From NCBI RefSeq assembly GCF_036250695.1, contig NZ_CP109427.1, positions 2,232,001-2,296,000 of the forward strand: a DNA stretch of 64,000 nucleotides. Direction: 5' to 3'. A model generated the notes under the pieces. It did no database searches. It was not told where the DNA came from and saw nothing but the letters and a program-made list of their open reading frames with translations. Both the position numbers and the translations under genes were made by a program. Below, one piece after another: positions 28,102 to 37,910 of the stretch (positions are counted from its first letter, which is position 1; the number at the start of each line of letters is the position of its first letter). The DNA is from Streptomyces sp. NBC_01497. GTDB lineage: Bacteria > Actinomycetota > Actinomycetes > Streptomycetales > Streptomycetaceae.

Positions 28102-28818
28102 ATGGACAATTCTAGTGGTGTGGGCGTTCTCGACAAGGCCGCTCTCGTCTTGGGCGCCCTGGAGTCCGGCCCGGCCACCCTGGCCGGGCTGGTCGCGGCG
28201 ACGGGGCTCGCACGGCCGACGGCCCACCGGCTCGCCGTGGCCCTGGAGCACCACCGGATGGTGGCCCGGGACATGCAGGGCCGGTTCATCCTCGGCCCGC
28301 GCCTCGCGGAGCTCGCGGCGGCGGCCGGTGAGGACAGGCTGCTGGCGACGGCCGGGCCGGTCCTCACCCACCTGCGGGACGTGACGGGCGAGAGCGCGCA
28401 GCTCTACCGCAGACAAGGGGACATGCGTATCTGCGTGGCGGCGGCGGAGCGGCTCTCGGGCCTGCGGGACACCGTGCCGGTCGGTTCGACACTGACGATG
28501 AAGGCGGGCTCCTCCGCGCAGATCCTGATGGCCTGGGAGGAGCCGGAGCGACTGCACCGGGGCCTGCAGGGCGCGCGGTTCACCGCCACGGCCCTCTCGG
28601 GCGTACGGCGCAGGGGCTGGGCCCAGTCGATCGGCGAGCGCGAGCCGGGCGTCGCCTCGGTGTCCGCCCCGGTGCGCGGGCCCTCGAACCGCGTGGTGGC
28701 GGCGGTGTCCGTGTCCGGTCCGATCGAGCGGCTGAGCCGGCACCCGGGCCGGATGCACGCGCAGGCCGTGATCGACGCGGCGGGACGGCTGTCGGAGGCG
28801 CTGCGCAGGAACGCGTAG
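28102..28818 (+). CDS. ndgR: IclR-family regulator NdgR
   Basis: 238 aa, IclR family. The N-terminal winged HTH (LDKAALVLGALESGPATLAG...GLARPTAHRLAVALEHH, residues 9-60) is followed by the effector-binding domain (PVGSTLTMKAGSSAQILMAWEE; GWAQSIGEREPGVASVSAPV). It is divergent from leuCD, the family-typical arrangement, where NdgR controls leucine, methionine and antibiotic-linked genes. The ATG MDNSSGVGVLDKAAL is chosen; the region up to it is AT-richer and carries the inverted repeats. A terminator precedes the tRNA array. Confidence 0.93.
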   Translation: MDNSSGVGVLDKAALVLGALESGPATLAGLVAATGLARPTAHRLAVALEHHRMVARDMQGRFILGPRLAELAAAAGEDRLLATAGPVLTHLRDVTGESAQLYRRQGDMRICVAAAERLSGLRDTVPVGSTLTMKAGSSAQILMAWEEPERLHRGLQGARFTATALSGVRRRGWAQSIGEREPGVASVSAPVRGPSNRVVAAVSVSGPIERLSRHPGRMHAQAVIDAAGRLSEALRRNA

Positions 28819-28917
28819 CGCGCCGGCGTCCGCCGACGGCCCGACGGAGTGCCGCGGCGAGCGCCCCTGCGGCCTTTCCACGGTGCGAGGACCGTGCGCG
28901 TTCGCGCACACGACAAA

Positions 28918-28942
28918 GGCCCCCTCCGCGAAGGAGAGGGCC
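28918..28942. terminator. Hairpin between ndgR and the tRNA array
   Basis: GGCCCCCTCC/GGAGAGGGCC stem (about 9 of 10 pairs) with a short loop. On the minus strand it is followed by TTTGT. It can end both the tRNA transcript (leftward) and ndgR (rightward). Confidence 0.65.
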
Positions 28943-28958
28943 TCGGTCTGTCTTCTTG

Positions 28959-29031
28959 TACCCCCGACCGGATTCGAACCGGCGCTACTGCCGTGAGAGG
29001 GCAGCGTGCTAGGCCGCTACACAACGGGGGC
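28959..29031 (-). tRNA. tRNA-Glu (CTC)
   Basis: 73-nt cloverleaf; acceptor GCCCCCG/CGGGGGT, anticodon arm CTGCC-CTCTCAC-GGCAG (anticodon CTC), T-loop TTCGAAT. CCA is not encoded. Identical to the copy at 29232. Confidence 0.95.
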
Positions 29032-29045
29032 CTGATCTTGCAAAG

Positions 29046-29117
29046 CTGGGCTACCAGGACTCGAACCTAGACTAAATGAACCAGAATCACTCGTGCTGCC
29101 AATTACACCATAGCCCA
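29046..29117 (-). tRNA. tRNA-Gln (CTG), variant anticodon stem
   Basis: 72-nt cloverleaf; acceptor TGGGCTA/TAGCCCA, anticodon loop TTCTGGT (CTG), discriminator G. The second anticodon-stem pair is G-U (AGTGA/TCATT), where the copy at 29324 has C-G (ACTGA/TCAGT); otherwise the two look identical. Structure intact. Confidence 0.92.
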
Positions 29118-29130
29118 TGGGTATGACCAG

Positions 29131-29203
29131 TAGCCCCGACCGGATTCGAACCGGCGCTACCGCCTTGAGAGGGCGGCGTGCTAGGCCGCTACACAACGGG
29201 GCC
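29131..29203 (-). tRNA. tRNA-Glu (CTC), variant copy
   Basis: 73 nt, acceptor GGCCCCG/CGGGGCT, anticodon arm CCGCC-CTCTCAA-GGCGG (CTC). It differs from the other two Glu copies at the second acceptor pair (G-C for C-G), one anticodon-stem pair and loop position 38. Confidence 0.93.
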
Positions 29204-29231
29204 CCAGCGACCTCCGCACAGCGAAGATCCG

Positions 29232-29304
29232 TACCCCCGACCGGATTCGAACCGGCGCTACTGCCGTGAGAGGGCAGCGTGCTAGGCCGCTACACAACGG
29301 GGGC
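29232..29304 (-). tRNA. tRNA-Glu (CTC)
   Basis: 73 nt, identical to the copy at 28959 (acceptor GCCCCCG, anticodon CTC). The GTACCCCC 3' flank is shared too, suggesting recent duplication or conversion within the array. Confidence 0.95.
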
Positions 29305-29323
29305 GTTGCAGAGAACATCTGCG

Positions 29324-29395
29324 CTGGGCTACCAGGACTCGAACCTAGACTAACTGAACCAGAATCAGTCGTGCTGCCAATTACACCATAGCCCA
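29324..29395 (-). tRNA. tRNA-Gln (CTG)
   Basis: 72 nt, acceptor TGGGCTA/TAGCCCA, anticodon arm ACTGA-TTCTGGT-TCAGT (CTG), discriminator G; CCA not encoded. First gene of the leftward array. Confidence 0.95.
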
Positions 29396-29406
29396 CCAAA
29401 ACGCAA

Positions 29407-29420
29407 CCCCCTACTGGGGG
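29407..29420 (-). terminator. Short hairpin between the HAD gene and the tRNA array
   Basis: CCCCC-TACT-GGGGG, followed on the minus strand by TTGCGTTTTGG. It lies only 12 nt from the 5' end of the first tRNA, so it ends the HAD transcript or is part of the tRNA precursor leader. Confidence 0.45.
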
Positions 29421-29477
29421 CTTGTTCGGTTTGCGCTTCCGGAGGGCTTGTTTCCCTTGGGCGGCGCAGGAGGAACA

Positions 29478-30182
29478 TTACCCGATGGCGGACACCGCTC
29501 CAAAACGAGTTCCCCCGCGCAGCAGGGCGGGCAGCGACCCGAGACCGGTGATCCGCAGCAGCTCAGGACGGCCGCCCGCGCCGTCCCGGTCGAGCCATAC
29601 GGCGCCCAGCCCGGCCGCCACGGCGCCCGCCGCGTCGATGTCCGGCTCGTTGCCCACGTGGACCACCTCTTCGGGCGGCAGCCGCAGGGCGTCGCACGCG
29701 GCGAGGAAGGCCGCGGGATCGGGCTTGTGGACGCCGATGTCGGCCGCGCACACGACGGCTTCGAACCGGCCGCGAACGCCGAGTGTCCGCAGCTTGTGAT
29801 CCTGGTGACGCAGAGCCGCGTTCGACAGGATCGCGTGGCGGAAGTCCCCGGCCAACTCGTCCAGCACCGCGAGGACATCAGGGGACAGTCGCCAGGACGC
29901 CCGGTAGTGGGCCCGGTAGCCGGCGAACCACGCCTCGGCCTCGGCGTCGCTCAGCGCGGCACCGAGGAAGGCGCGGACGCGTTCCCTGCGCTGCTCGTCG
30001 AAGTCGATCTCGCCCGCCGCGAACCGGGCCCAGTGCAGCCGTGTGCTCTCCCGCCACCGCTCCAGCGCCCCGGCGGCTGGCAGCCGCTCGGCCGCCAGGT
30101 GCAGTGCCAGCCCCGCGCCCTCCGCGCCCGCGTGGTCGAACAGGGTGTCGTCCAGGTCCCAGAGCACCGCGCGGATCGGCAT
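29478..30182 (-). CDS. HAD-superfamily phosphatase
   Basis: 234 aa, HAD subfamily IA. Motif I VLWDLDDTLFD (nucleophile and acid Asp), cap domain residues 18-100, motif II ILSNAA, motif III Lys in IGVHKPDPAAF, and motif IV VVHVGNEPDIDAAGA. Substrate unknown; cytoplasmic small-molecule phosphatases of this type are hard to assign. The last 30 residues are unconserved. The ATG is chosen at MPIRAVLWD. It sits downstream of gltX, leftward, with a terminator between. Confidence 0.9.
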   Translation of the reverse strand: MPIRAVLWDLDDTLFDHAGAEGAGLALHLAAERLPAAGALERWRESTRLHWARFAAGEIDFDEQRRERVRAFLGAALSDAEAEAWFAGYRAHYRASWRLSPDVLAVLDELAGDFRHAILSNAALRHQDHKLRTLGVRGRFEAVVCAADIGVHKPDPAAFLAACDALRLPPEEVVHVGNEPDIDAAGAVAAGLGAVWLDRDGAGGRPELLRITGLGSLPALLRGGTRFGAVSAIG

Positions 30183-30278
30183 GCCCTCAGCGTAGGACGG
30201 CCGGCGTCCGGCCGCAGGCAGTCGCCCGTCCCGGCCCAACGTCCGCCGCCGGCGCCCGCGCTGGGGCCCGACGGCGAC

Positions 30279-30323
30279 GAGGCGGGGCCGGCGCCCGATC
30301 GGATCGGTCGCCGGCCCCGCCTC
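30279..30323 (-). terminator. gltX terminator
   Basis: Perfect 15-bp stem GAGGCGGGGCCGGCG/CGCCGGCCCCGCCTC with a 15-nt loop, 25 nt beyond the gltX stop. Confidence 0.85.
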
Positions 30324-30347
30324 GCATCCGCGCGCGGGGGCCCGCCG

Positions 30348-31823
30348 TTACGCGGTCGCCAGCTTCGCCAGGGCCGCGTCGACGCGGGCCAGGGTGCGCT
30401 CGCGGCCCAGGACCTCCAGTGACTCGAACAGCGGCAGGCCCACCGTGCGGCCCGTCACCGCGACGCGCAGCGGGGCCTGCGCCTTGCCGAGCTTGAGGCC
30501 GTGCTCCTCGCCCGCGGCGAGCAGCGCCTCCTTCAGCGGCTCGGCGGCCCACCGCGCGTCGGCGAGCTTCGCGCGCGTCGTCGTCAGCAGCGCGAGCGGG
30601 TCGCCCTTCATCGCCTTCGTCCAGGACGCCTCGTCCCACACCGGCTCGTCCAGGAAGAGGAAGTCGACGTTGGCCGTGATGTCCGACAGCACCGTGACGC
30701 GGGTCTGCGCCAGCGGCGCCAGGGCGTCGAAGGCGGCCTGGTCGAACTGCTCCGGCCGCCAGGGCGCGTGCGGGGCCGTGAGCCAGGGCGCGCACGCCTG
30801 CGTGAACGTCTTCACGTCGAGCTGACGGATGTGGTCGGCGTTGATCGCCTCGGCCTTCTTCAGGTCGAAGCGGGCCGGGTTGGCGTTGACCGCGCCGATC
30901 TCGAACGCCGCCACCATCTCGTCCATCGAGAAGATGTCCTGGTCGGCGGCGAACGACCAGCCCAGCAGGGACAGGTAGTTGAGCAGCCCGTCCGGAAGGA
31001 AACCGCGCTCACGGTAGAGGTTGAGCGATGCCTGCGGGTCGCGCTTGGACAGCTTCTTGTTGCCCTCGCCCATCACGTACGGGAGGTGGCCGAAGGCCGG
31101 CACGCCCTTGGCGAGGCCGAGCTCCATGAGCGCCCTGTACAGGGCGATCTGGCGCGGGGTGGAGGACAGCAGATCCTCGCCGCGCAGCACGTGGGTGATC
31201 TCCATCAGCGCGTCGTCGACGGGGTTGACCAGCGTGTACAGCGGGGCGCCGTTGGCGCGCACGATGCCGTAGTCCGGGACGTTGTCCGGGCTGAAGGTCA
31301 GCTCGCCGCGCACCAGGTCGATGAAGGTGACCGGCTCGTCGGGCATCCGGAAGCGGACGATGGGCCGGCGGCCCTCGGCCTCGTACGCGGCGACCTGCTC
31401 GGCGCTGAGGTCGCGGCAGTGGCCGTCGTACCCGGAGGGGCGGCCGGCCGCGCGCGCGGCCTCGCGGCGCGCGTCCAGCTCCTCCGTGGAGCAGTAGCAG
31501 TGGTACGCGTGGCCGCCGGCGAGGAGCCGCTCGGCGACGTCGCGGTAGATGTCCATGCGCTGCGACTGGCGGTACGGCGCGTGCGGGCCGCCGACCTCGG
31601 GGCCCTCGTCCCAGTCGAGGCCGAGCCAGCGCATCGCGTCGAGCAGCTGCCCGTAGGACTCCTCGGAGTCGCGCGCGGCATCCGTGTCCTCGATACGAAA
31701 GACCAGGCTGCCCCCGTTGTGCCGGGCGAAGGCCCAGTTGAACAGGGCGGTGCGGACCAGGCCCACGTGGGGGTTACCGGTCGGCGAGGGACAAAAACGT
31801 ACGCGGACGGAGCCGTTAGCCAC
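30348..31823 (-). CDS. gltX: Glutamyl-tRNA synthetase
   Basis: Class I aminoacyl-tRNA synthetase that charges tRNA-Glu (and tRNA-Gln in bacteria using the GatCAB route, as actinobacteria do). 491 aa. HIGH-type motif in [26 protein letters not shown]-type KLSKRD, a tetra-Cys-like patch around HCYCSTEEL, and a C-terminal anticodon-binding domain. The GTG start ([10 protein letters not shown]) overlaps the stop of the upstream FAH gene by 8 nt. The tRNA-Glu and tRNA-Gln genes lie just downstream, so enzyme and substrates are neighbours. Confidence 0.97.
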   Translation of the reverse strand: MANGSVRVRFCPSPTGNPHVGLVRTALFNWAFARHNGGSLVFRIEDTDAARDSEESYGQLLDAMRWLGLDWDEGPEVGGPHAPYRQSQRMDIYRDVAERLLAGGHAYHCYCSTEELDARREAARAAGRPSGYDGHCRDLSAEQVAAYEAEGRRPIVRFRMPDEPVTFIDLVRGELTFSPDNVPDYGIVRANGAPLYTLVNPVDDALMEITHVLRGEDLLSSTPRQIALYRALMELGLAKGVPAFGHLPYVMGEGNKKLSKRDPQASLNLYRERGFLPDGLLNYLSLLGWSFAADQDIFSMDEMVAAFEIGAVNANPARFDLKKAEAINADHIRQLDVKTFTQACAPWLTAPHAPWRPEQFDQAAFDALAPLAQTRVTVLSDITANVDFLFLDEPVWDEASWTKAMKGDPLALLTTTRAKLADARWAAEPLKEALLAAGEEHGLKLGKAQAPLRVAVTGRTVGLPLFESLEVLGRERTLARVDAALAKLATA

Positions 31824-32601
31824 GCTTGATCACCTTGTTGGTGAGAGTGCCGATGCCTTCGATGGTGACGGCGACCTCGTCGCCGACGGAGAGCGGGCCG
31901 ACGCCCGCGGGGGTGCCGGTGAGGATGACGTCGCCGGGCACCAGGGTCATGGCCTCGCTGATGTGGACGACCAGGTCCTCCACGGTGCGGATCATCTCGC
32001 TGGTGCGGCCGAGCTGCCGCTGCTCACCGTTGACCGTGCACTGCACGGTCAGGTCGGAGGGGTCGAGCTCCGTCTCCACCCAGGGGCCGAGCGGACACGA
32101 GGTGTCGAAGCCCTTGGCGCGGGCCCACTGCTTCTCGGACTTCTGCAGATCGCGGGCGGTGACGTCGTTGGCGCAGGTGTAGCCGTAGATGACGTCCTTG
32201 ACGCGCTCGCGGGGCACCTCGCGGCAGAGCGTGCCGATGACCACGGCGAGTTCCGCCTCGTAGTGGACGTCATCGGAGAAGTGCGGATAGACGATCGGGT
32301 CGCCCGAGCCGATGACGGAGGTGCTGGGCTTGAAGAAGGTCATCGCCGCTTCGGGGACCTCGTTGCCCAGTTCCGCCGCGTGCTCCGCGTAGTTGCGGCC
32401 CACGGCCACGACCTTGCTGGGGAGCACCGGCGGCAGGAGGCGTACCTCGCTCAGGCGGACCTTCTTGCCACTGAGCTGGGCCCCGCTGTAGGGGACGCCC
32501 TTGATGATGTCGAGGAGCAGGCCGGCCGGGTCGCCGCCTCCCGCGTCCTCGACCGCGCCGAAGGCGACGTTGCCGTCGATGGAGAACCTGGCGATGCGCA
32601 C
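31816..32601 (-). CDS. Fumarylacetoacetate hydrolase (FAH) family protein
   Basis: 261 aa. C-terminal FAH fold with metal ligands in [11 protein letters not shown] (E-x-E) and the following NDVTARDLQ block, plus [16 protein letters not shown] and [21 protein letters not shown]. The family includes acylpyruvases, oxaloacetate decarboxylases and 2-hydroxyhepta-2,4-diene-1,7-dioate isomerases; the substrate cannot be told from sequence. It overlaps gltX by 8 nt, so it is the first gene of the FAH-gltX operon. Starts [15 protein letters not shown]. Confidence 0.9.
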   Translation of the reverse strand: MRIARFSIDGNVAFGAVEDAGGGDPAGLLLDIIKGVPYSGAQLSGKKVRLSEVRLLPPVLPSKVVAVGRNYAEHAAELGNEVPEAAMTFFKPSTSVIGSGDPIVYPHFSDDVHYEAELAVVIGTLCREVPRERVKDVIYGYTCANDVTARDLQKSEKQWARAKGFDTSCPLGPWVETELDPSDLTVQCTVNGEQRQLGRTSEMIRTVEDLVVHISEAMTLVPGDVILTGTPAGVGPLSVGDEVAVTIEGIGTLTNKVIKRG

Positions 32602-32736
32602 GGTTTGCTGTCGCCCCTCACTTCACTCGCGGACCTGGTCAGGAATGTTCAGGAATCTGAACCACCAGGCTAGCGCGGTGCGGGGAGGCGGGTGCGTACC
32701 CCGGGGTGCGGCGGGCGCGCACCGCCGCGCCGCGGG

Positions 32737-32931
32737 CTACTCGGCGGGGGTGGCCTGCGCGGGGACGGGCGCCGTCATCAGCTGGGTGCGCCGGGGGTTG
32801 GCCGTGCGGTTCGGCACCGTGAGGGCGTACTCGGGCGCCTCCGCGGTCACGAGGTGTGTGGCGTCCGCGAGATGGGCCAGCGTGGTGCGCTTCGGGTTCG
32901 CGGTCTTCCGGAAGATCATCGTCGTCTTCAT
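32737..32931 (-). CDS. Small hypothetical protein
   Basis: 64 aa, MKTTMIFRKTANPKRTTLAH...ALTVPNRTANPRRTQLMTAP. It contains two similar segments, RKTANPKRTTL and NRTANPRRTQL, suggesting an internal repeat of a basic motif. Rich in Thr, Arg and Pro; no signal peptide. The start has AAGGA about 14 nt upstream (weak). Unrecognised. Confidence 0.55.
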   Translation of the reverse strand: MKTTMIFRKTANPKRTTLAHLADATHLVTAEAPEYALTVPNRTANPRRTQLMTAPVPAQATPAE

Positions 32932-33551
32932 GAGGGTCTTCTGCGTCCTTGTCTCTCGCGGGGCGAGCGGGGCCGTCCGGGTCGGGGGGGGTGGTGGGAT
33001 GACGTGCGACGGAGCACGAGAACCGTCTCCCGACCCATCCCTGTAAAGCGTCAGGCTAAACATCCGATTCCCGCCAAACGGACGCCCCCTCACCTTTGTT
33101 GCTGTGATTTTGCTCACCGATTGACAGACATTCGACGCAAAACTTCACCTCACAGGCCGCCATGAAAACGGTCATCTCACATCAGACAGCAGCATTCCGC
33201 TGCCGATCATGAAGACTGGGACACGTTCCAGCCCTTCACAGATGGTCCGTAATCAACCGGTTTCACCGTGATCACGTTCAACGATTCGTGACCTGGCCGT
33301 TACGCCGTGTCATACAGGTCACGGCGCTCCCGTCAGACCTTGTTGGAGATCCGGCACTGTGCTGGAATCACCCCCACCGCCGCGAGTTCCCACCCCGGCG
33401 CACACGGGCGCGTCGGAGCGTCGCGTGTGCGGAGGACGGGGAACGGCGCCGGTGACTCACGACCATCACTGGGGGGCGTCTCGCACCCCCACGACGCCGA
33501 CACCGTCCTGCCGCAAGCGGTGGGACGCCTGGTCCAGAGGTTGCGACGCTA
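32932..33551. promoter_or_regulatory. Upstream region of the conservon pair
   Basis: 620 nt without a gene. It is AT-richer than its surroundings at 33040-33340, as expected for promoters. It contains an inverted repeat CGTGACCTG (33287-33295)/CAGGTCACG (33315-33323), and the sequence TGCTGGAAT (33360-33368), which recurs upstream of the second conservon (39663-39671). The cvnA1 ribosome site AGAGGTTG lies 8 nt before its GTG. Confidence 0.5.
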
Positions 33552-36500
33552 GTGCAGGGACGTTCTCAGAGGGATAGCAGTGCCGCGGCGGAGCCGGAGC
33601 CCCGCGGCGGGACCGAACGCGGCTCCTCGGCCCAGCACACCCAGAACCAGAACAGGGCGGCCAAGGCCCCGTCGGGCGAGGGCGGCCGCGTCGCGCGCCC
33701 CGGGGGCGCGAACGAACCCCCTTCGTCCGCGCCGCGGCCGACGCCCACACAGGACGCCGGGTCCCGAATAGCCCTGCGCAACTGGCGTATCAGCACCCGC
33801 CTGGTCTCCCTGCTCGCGCTGCCCGTGGTCGCCGCCACCACCCTGGGCGCCCTGCGGATCGACGACTCGATCAACGACATCCGCCAGCTCGACCACATGC
33901 AGCTGCTCACGGAGATGACCAAGGAGGCGACCAACCTCGCCGCCCAGCTCCAGGCCGAACGCGACCAGGAGGCCGGCCCGCTCAGCCACGGCGTGCCGTC
34001 CAGCGACCTGAGCATCAAGCAGCTGCGCACCCAGACCGACCGGGCCAGCAGGTCGTTCCTCGACGCGACCAACTCGATCGGCAACACCGACAGCGGCGAC
34101 GACACCCTCAACAGCATCCGCGCCAACGTCAACCAGATCGCCACCCAGGTCCAGCAGATCAGCGACCTGCGCAGCGGCGCCTACGCGACGTCCGGCTCCT
34201 CCTCGCTGACCGTCGACTCCTACGACCAGCTGGTCACGTCCCTGCTGAGCCTGTCCCAGGACATGGCACAGGCCACGAACAACCCGGACATGATCAAGCG
34301 GACCCGCGCGCTCGCCGCGTTCTCGTCCGCCAAGGAGTACGCCTCCATCCAGCGCGCGATCATCGCCGCGGCGCTGCCCGCCGACCCGAAGAAGCACGTC
34401 GGAATCCTCACCAACTCCGACCGCCTCTACGGCAACGCGGCCTCCAAGAAGGAGGCGAACGAGCTCACCACGTTCCGCTCCCTCTACGAGTCGATGGGCG
34501 GCAACGCCGAGGAGCTGATGGCGCCCCTGGAGGGCCAGGGCAGCCCCGAGATCCAGGCGGCCGACGACTACGAGAACCGTGTCCTCGGCGGCCCCGACGG
34601 CCTCGCGAACCAGCCCAACCGCAGCTACGAGGACTGGATCGACCAGGCCTCGGTGCGCATCAACACGATGAAGACCATCGAGTCCACACTGCTGGGCCAG
34701 ATGGAGACCAAGGCGACGCAGCTGCGCGAGCAGTCGCAGCGTGACGCCATCATCAACGGTGCGCTGATCCTGCTCGTCCTCGGTGTCTCGCTGGTCGGCG
34801 CGTTCATCGTCGCCCGGTCCATGATCCGCTCGCTGCGCAGGCTCCAGGACACGGCGACCAAGGTCGCCCAGGACCGCCTGCCCGAACTGGTCAAGCAGCT
34901 CACCGAGACCGACCCGCAGGACGTCGACACGTCCGTCGAGTCCGTCGGTGTCCACTCCCGGGACGAGATCGGCCAGGTGGCCGCGGCCTTCGACAACGTG
35001 CACCGCGAGGCCGTCCGGCTCGCCGCCGAGCAGGCCCTCCTGCGGGGCAACGTCAACGCGATGTTCACGAACCTCTCGCGCCGCAGCCAGGGCCTCATCC
35101 AGCGCCAGCTCTCGCTCATCTCCGAACTGGAGTCCCGCGAGGCCGACCCGGACCAGTTGTCCTCGCTGTTCAAGCTCGACCACCTCGCGACCCGCATGCG
35201 CCGCAACGGCGAGAACCTGCTGGTCCTCGCCGGTGAGGAGCCGGGCCGCCGCTGGACCCGCCCCGTGCCGCTGGTCGACGTGCTGCGCGCCGCCGCGTCC
35301 GAGGTGGAGCAGTACGAGCGCATCGAACTGGCGGCCGTGCCCGCGACCGAGGTCGCGGGACGCGTCGTCAACGACCTCGTCCACCTGCTCGCCGAGCTGC
35401 TGGAGAACGCGACGTCGTTCTCCTCCCCGCAGACCAAGGTCCGCGTCACCGGTCACGCGCTGCCCGACGGGCGCGTCCTGGTGGAGATCCACGACACCGG
35501 TATCGGCCTGTCCCCCGAGGACCTGGCCGCGATCAACGAGCGGCTGGCCTCGCCGCCGACCGTGGACGTCTCCGTCTCGCGCCGCATGGGCCTGTTCGTG
35601 GTCGGCCGGCTGTCCCTGAGGCACGGCATCCGCATCCAGCTGCGGCCCTCCGACTCGGGCGGTACGACGGCACTCGTCATGCTGCCCGTCGACGTCGCGC
35701 AGGGCGGCAAGAAGGCTCCTGGCAAGCCCGGCGCCGCCACCCAGGCCCCGAACGTCCCCGCCGCCCGTCTCACGACCGGGCCCGGAGCGGCCCCGTCCGG
35801 CGGCGGCAGCAGGCCCGGTCTCGGCGCGGGCACCGGTGGTGGGCTCGCGGGCCTCGGCGCCGGTGGCAACCGGCTGGGCGCGGGTACGGGCAAGGGTTCA
35901 GGCGCGGGCGCCCCGCGCGGTCAGGTCGGCGCCGGCGCGAGCCCGCGTGCGGCGCTGCCCGCACGGGACGCGACGCAGCAGGGCGGGCCGAACGGCGCGC
36001 CCCGCAACGGCTCCTCGCAGGACTCCGGCGCCCAGGACCGGGGCGCGGGCTCGGCCAGCCTCTTCGCGCAGAACGCGTTCGGTTCGGGCCAGCCCGGGCA
36101 GGGCGCGGCTCCCGGGAACCGGCCGGGCCAGGGCGCGGGCTACGACCAGGGCCCCGCCACCGCGCAGATGCCGGCCATCGGCGGCGGCGCGAGCCGCCCC
36201 GAGCCCGCCGGGTTCGACCGCGGCCAGGGCGGCCAGGGCGGCCCCGCGCCGCAGAACGGTCTGAACCGACGCGACCGGGCCCTGCCCGTGCGCGACGACG
36301 TCTTCGGCTCCGGCGCGCCCCGCGCGGCGGCGCCCCAGGCCGGCCCCGCCGATCAGGATGCCCGCAACGGTTTCAGCGGCCAGGCACAGAACGCCTTCGC
36401 CCCGCAGGGCGAGCGCCCTGGCACCTCCGGCGGCCCCGGCGACCGGCAGCTGCCGCCGCCCGGAGCCCCGCGTGCCGAACTTCCCGGCGGTTCCCGCGCC

Positions 36501-37910
36501 AACGCGGGCAGCAACCGGCAGAAGCAGATGCCGCTGCGCCCCTCGCTCGACGCGCCGCGCGGCCACGAGGAGCCGGACGCGAACCGGTTCGCCCGGCCGG
36601 CCGCCGGACGCCCGGCGCCCCGCCAGGACGACCGGCAGGGTCCCGGCTCCACCTCCGAGTTCGCCCGGCCCGACTTCGGCGCCCCGCGCCAGGACCGGGG
36701 CGCGCCGCCCAGGGAGCCCGTACGCGGTCCCCAGGCGGGGGCGCAGGGCCGGCAGGGACCCCAGCAGGGCCCTCAGGACCCCGCGGCCACCGGCCAGTTC
36801 GCCCGCCAGGACCCGAACGCGCCGCGCCCGCAGTACGACACGCGCGGCGGATACGCCCCGCAGCAGCAGGGCTACGACCCGGGCGGCCAGGGCAACGCGA
36901 ACGCGTACGGCCAGGGACGGCAGCAGGCCCACGACACCAGGCAGCACCCGGTCAACGACCCGAACGCGCGTTCCCCGTATGACACGGGGCAGCACCCGGT
37001 CCACGACCCCTCCCGGAACCCGGCGTACGGCAACGACGCCGCGTACGGCGGTCAGGCGCCCGCGCCGGCCGGCTACGACGCGGCGCCCGCCGGCTACGAC
37101 ACCGGTCAGCAGCAGGTCCCCGGCCACCAGCAGAACCAGCAGAGCCAGCAGCAGGGTTACCAGGCACAGCAGCAGGGCTACCAGGCGCAGTACAACCGGC
37201 AGGGCGGCGTGCCGCAGCAGCCGCAGGAACGGCGCCCGCAGCACCCGGAGGCGCTGCCGCCGGCGCCCGGTCCCGGCGACGGCCGCACCCCGCTGTACGA
37301 CACGCTGGAGACGAACTGGTTCCGCGGCGCGGGCCAGAACGGCGACAACGGGGCAGGCCAGAACACCGGCCACCCGGACGCCCAGGCACGGGGCGAGGCC
37401 CCGCGGCAGGACGCGGGGTACGGCGGCGAGCAGCGGCACGAGCCGCGGCGGCAGCCGGACGGCGCCCGCCCGGCGATGCCGCGGCGCGACCCCGGCAGCG
37501 GCCTGCGCGGCGAACCGGCCGCGGACGATCCCCTGTTCGGCCCTGCCCCCACGCAGAGCGGCGCGAACGGCGGGGCCCCGGCCCCGACCGGTCCCGCGCC
37601 GAACTCGGCGTGGCGGGCATCGCCGAACGACGAACTGGTGCGGCAGGCCGAGCGGGTCAGGAAGCCCGCGGCCGGCGGCATCACCACCTCGGGCCTGCCC
37701 CGCCGGGTCCCGCGCGCCAATCTGGTGCCGGGGACCGCGCAGGAGCAGAGCACACAGACCGGCCCGCAGGTGTCCCGTGCACCCGCGGACGTCCGGGGCC
37801 GGCTGACCAACCTCCGCCGGGGAATCCAGCAGGGCCGAAGCGCCGGCGCCGGTGGTACCAACGGCGGCGGTTTCGACTTCGGCCCCTCTCACCAGCAGGA
37901 GCGTCCGTGA
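33552..37910 (+). CDS. cvnA1: CvnA-type histidine-kinase-like membrane sensor, conservon 1
   Basis: 1452 aa. A short cytoplasmic N-terminus precedes TM1 (about 78-98, RLVSLLALPVVAATTLGAL), an extracellular nitrate/nitrite-sensing-like helical domain (about 100-395), TM2 (about 398-418, LILLVLGVSLVGAFIVARS), HAMP, a linker, then an HATPase_c domain at about 610-715 with N-box LLENATSFSS, G1 DTGIGL and G2 MGLFVVGRL. No obvious phospho-acceptor His before the N-box. From about 720 a roughly 600-residue Gly/Gln/Pro-rich disordered segment leads to a conserved C-terminal tail (GLPRRVPRANLV...RGRLTNLRRGIQ). GTG chosen: AGAGGTTG-N8-GTG is shared with cvnA2. Overlaps cvnB1. Confidence 0.93.
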   Translation: MQGRSQRDSSAAAEPEPRGGTERGSSAQHTQNQNRAAKAPSGEGGRVARPGGANEPPSSAPRPTPTQDAGSRIALRNWRISTRLVSLLALPVVAATTLGALRIDDSINDIRQLDHMQLLTEMTKEATNLAAQLQAERDQEAGPLSHGVPSSDLSIKQLRTQTDRASRSFLDATNSIGNTDSGDDTLNSIRANVNQIATQVQQISDLRSGAYATSGSSSLTVDSYDQLVTSLLSLSQDMAQATNNPDMIKRTRALAAFSSAKEYASIQRAIIAAALPADPKKHVGILTNSDRLYGNAASKKEANELTTFRSLYESMGGNAEELMAPLEGQGSPEIQAADDYENRVLGGPDGLANQPNRSYEDWIDQASVRINTMKTIESTLLGQMETKATQLREQSQRDAIINGALILLVLGVSLVGAFIVARSMIRSLRRLQDTATKVAQDRLPELVKQLTETDPQDVDTSVESVGVHSRDEIGQVAAAFDNVHREAVRLAAEQALLRGNVNAMFTNLSRRSQGLIQRQLSLISELESREADPDQLSSLFKLDHLATRMRRNGENLLVLAGEEPGRRWTRPVPLVDVLRAAASEVEQYERIELAAVPATEVAGRVVNDLVHLLAELLENATSFSSPQTKVRVTGHALPDGRVLVEIHDTGIGLSPEDLAAINERLASPPTVDVSVSRRMGLFVVGRLSLRHGIRIQLRPSDSGGTTALVMLPVDVAQGGKKAPGKPGAATQAPNVPAARLTTGPGAAPSGGGSRPGLGAGTGGGLAGLGAGGNRLGAGTGKGSGAGAPRGQVGAGASPRAALPARDATQQGGPNGAPRNGSSQDSGAQDRGAGSASLFAQNAFGSGQPGQGAAPGNRPGQGAGYDQGPATAQMPAIGGGASRPEPAGFDRGQGGQGGPAPQNGLNRRDRALPVRDDVFGSGAPRAAAPQAGPADQDARNGFSGQAQNAFAPQGERPGTSGGPGDRQLPPPGAPRAELPGGSRANAGSNRQKQMPLRPSLDAPRGHEEPDANRFARPAAGRPAPRQDDRQGPGSTSEFARPDFGAPRQDRGAPPREPVRGPQAGAQGRQGPQQGPQDPAATGQFARQDPNAPRPQYDTRGGYAPQQQGYDPGGQGNANAYGQGRQQAHDTRQHPVNDPNARSPYDTGQHPVHDPSRNPAYGNDAAYGGQAPAPAGYDAAPAGYDTGQQQVPGHQQNQQSQQQGYQAQQQGYQAQYNRQGGVPQQPQERRPQHPEALPPAPGPGDGRTPLYDTLETNWFRGAGQNGDNGAGQNTGHPDAQARGEAPRQDAGYGGEQRHEPRRQPDGARPAMPRRDPGSGLRGEPAADDPLFGPAPTQSGANGGAPAPTGPAPNSAWRASPNDELVRQAERVRKPAAGGITTSGLPRRVPRANLVPGTAQEQSTQTGPQVSRAPADVRGRLTNLRRGIQQGRSAGAGGTNGGGFDFGPSHQQERP

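Noticed and set aside
29407..29420. Hairpin near the tRNA array as a possible attachment site
   Set aside because: No integrase, no duplicated tRNA 3' end, and the array is not flanked by foreign genes.
33549..35624. Minus-strand 691-codon frame opposite cvnA1
   Set aside because: Composition shadow of cvnA1; no homology or regulatory features, and it ends inside the coding frame of a real gene.
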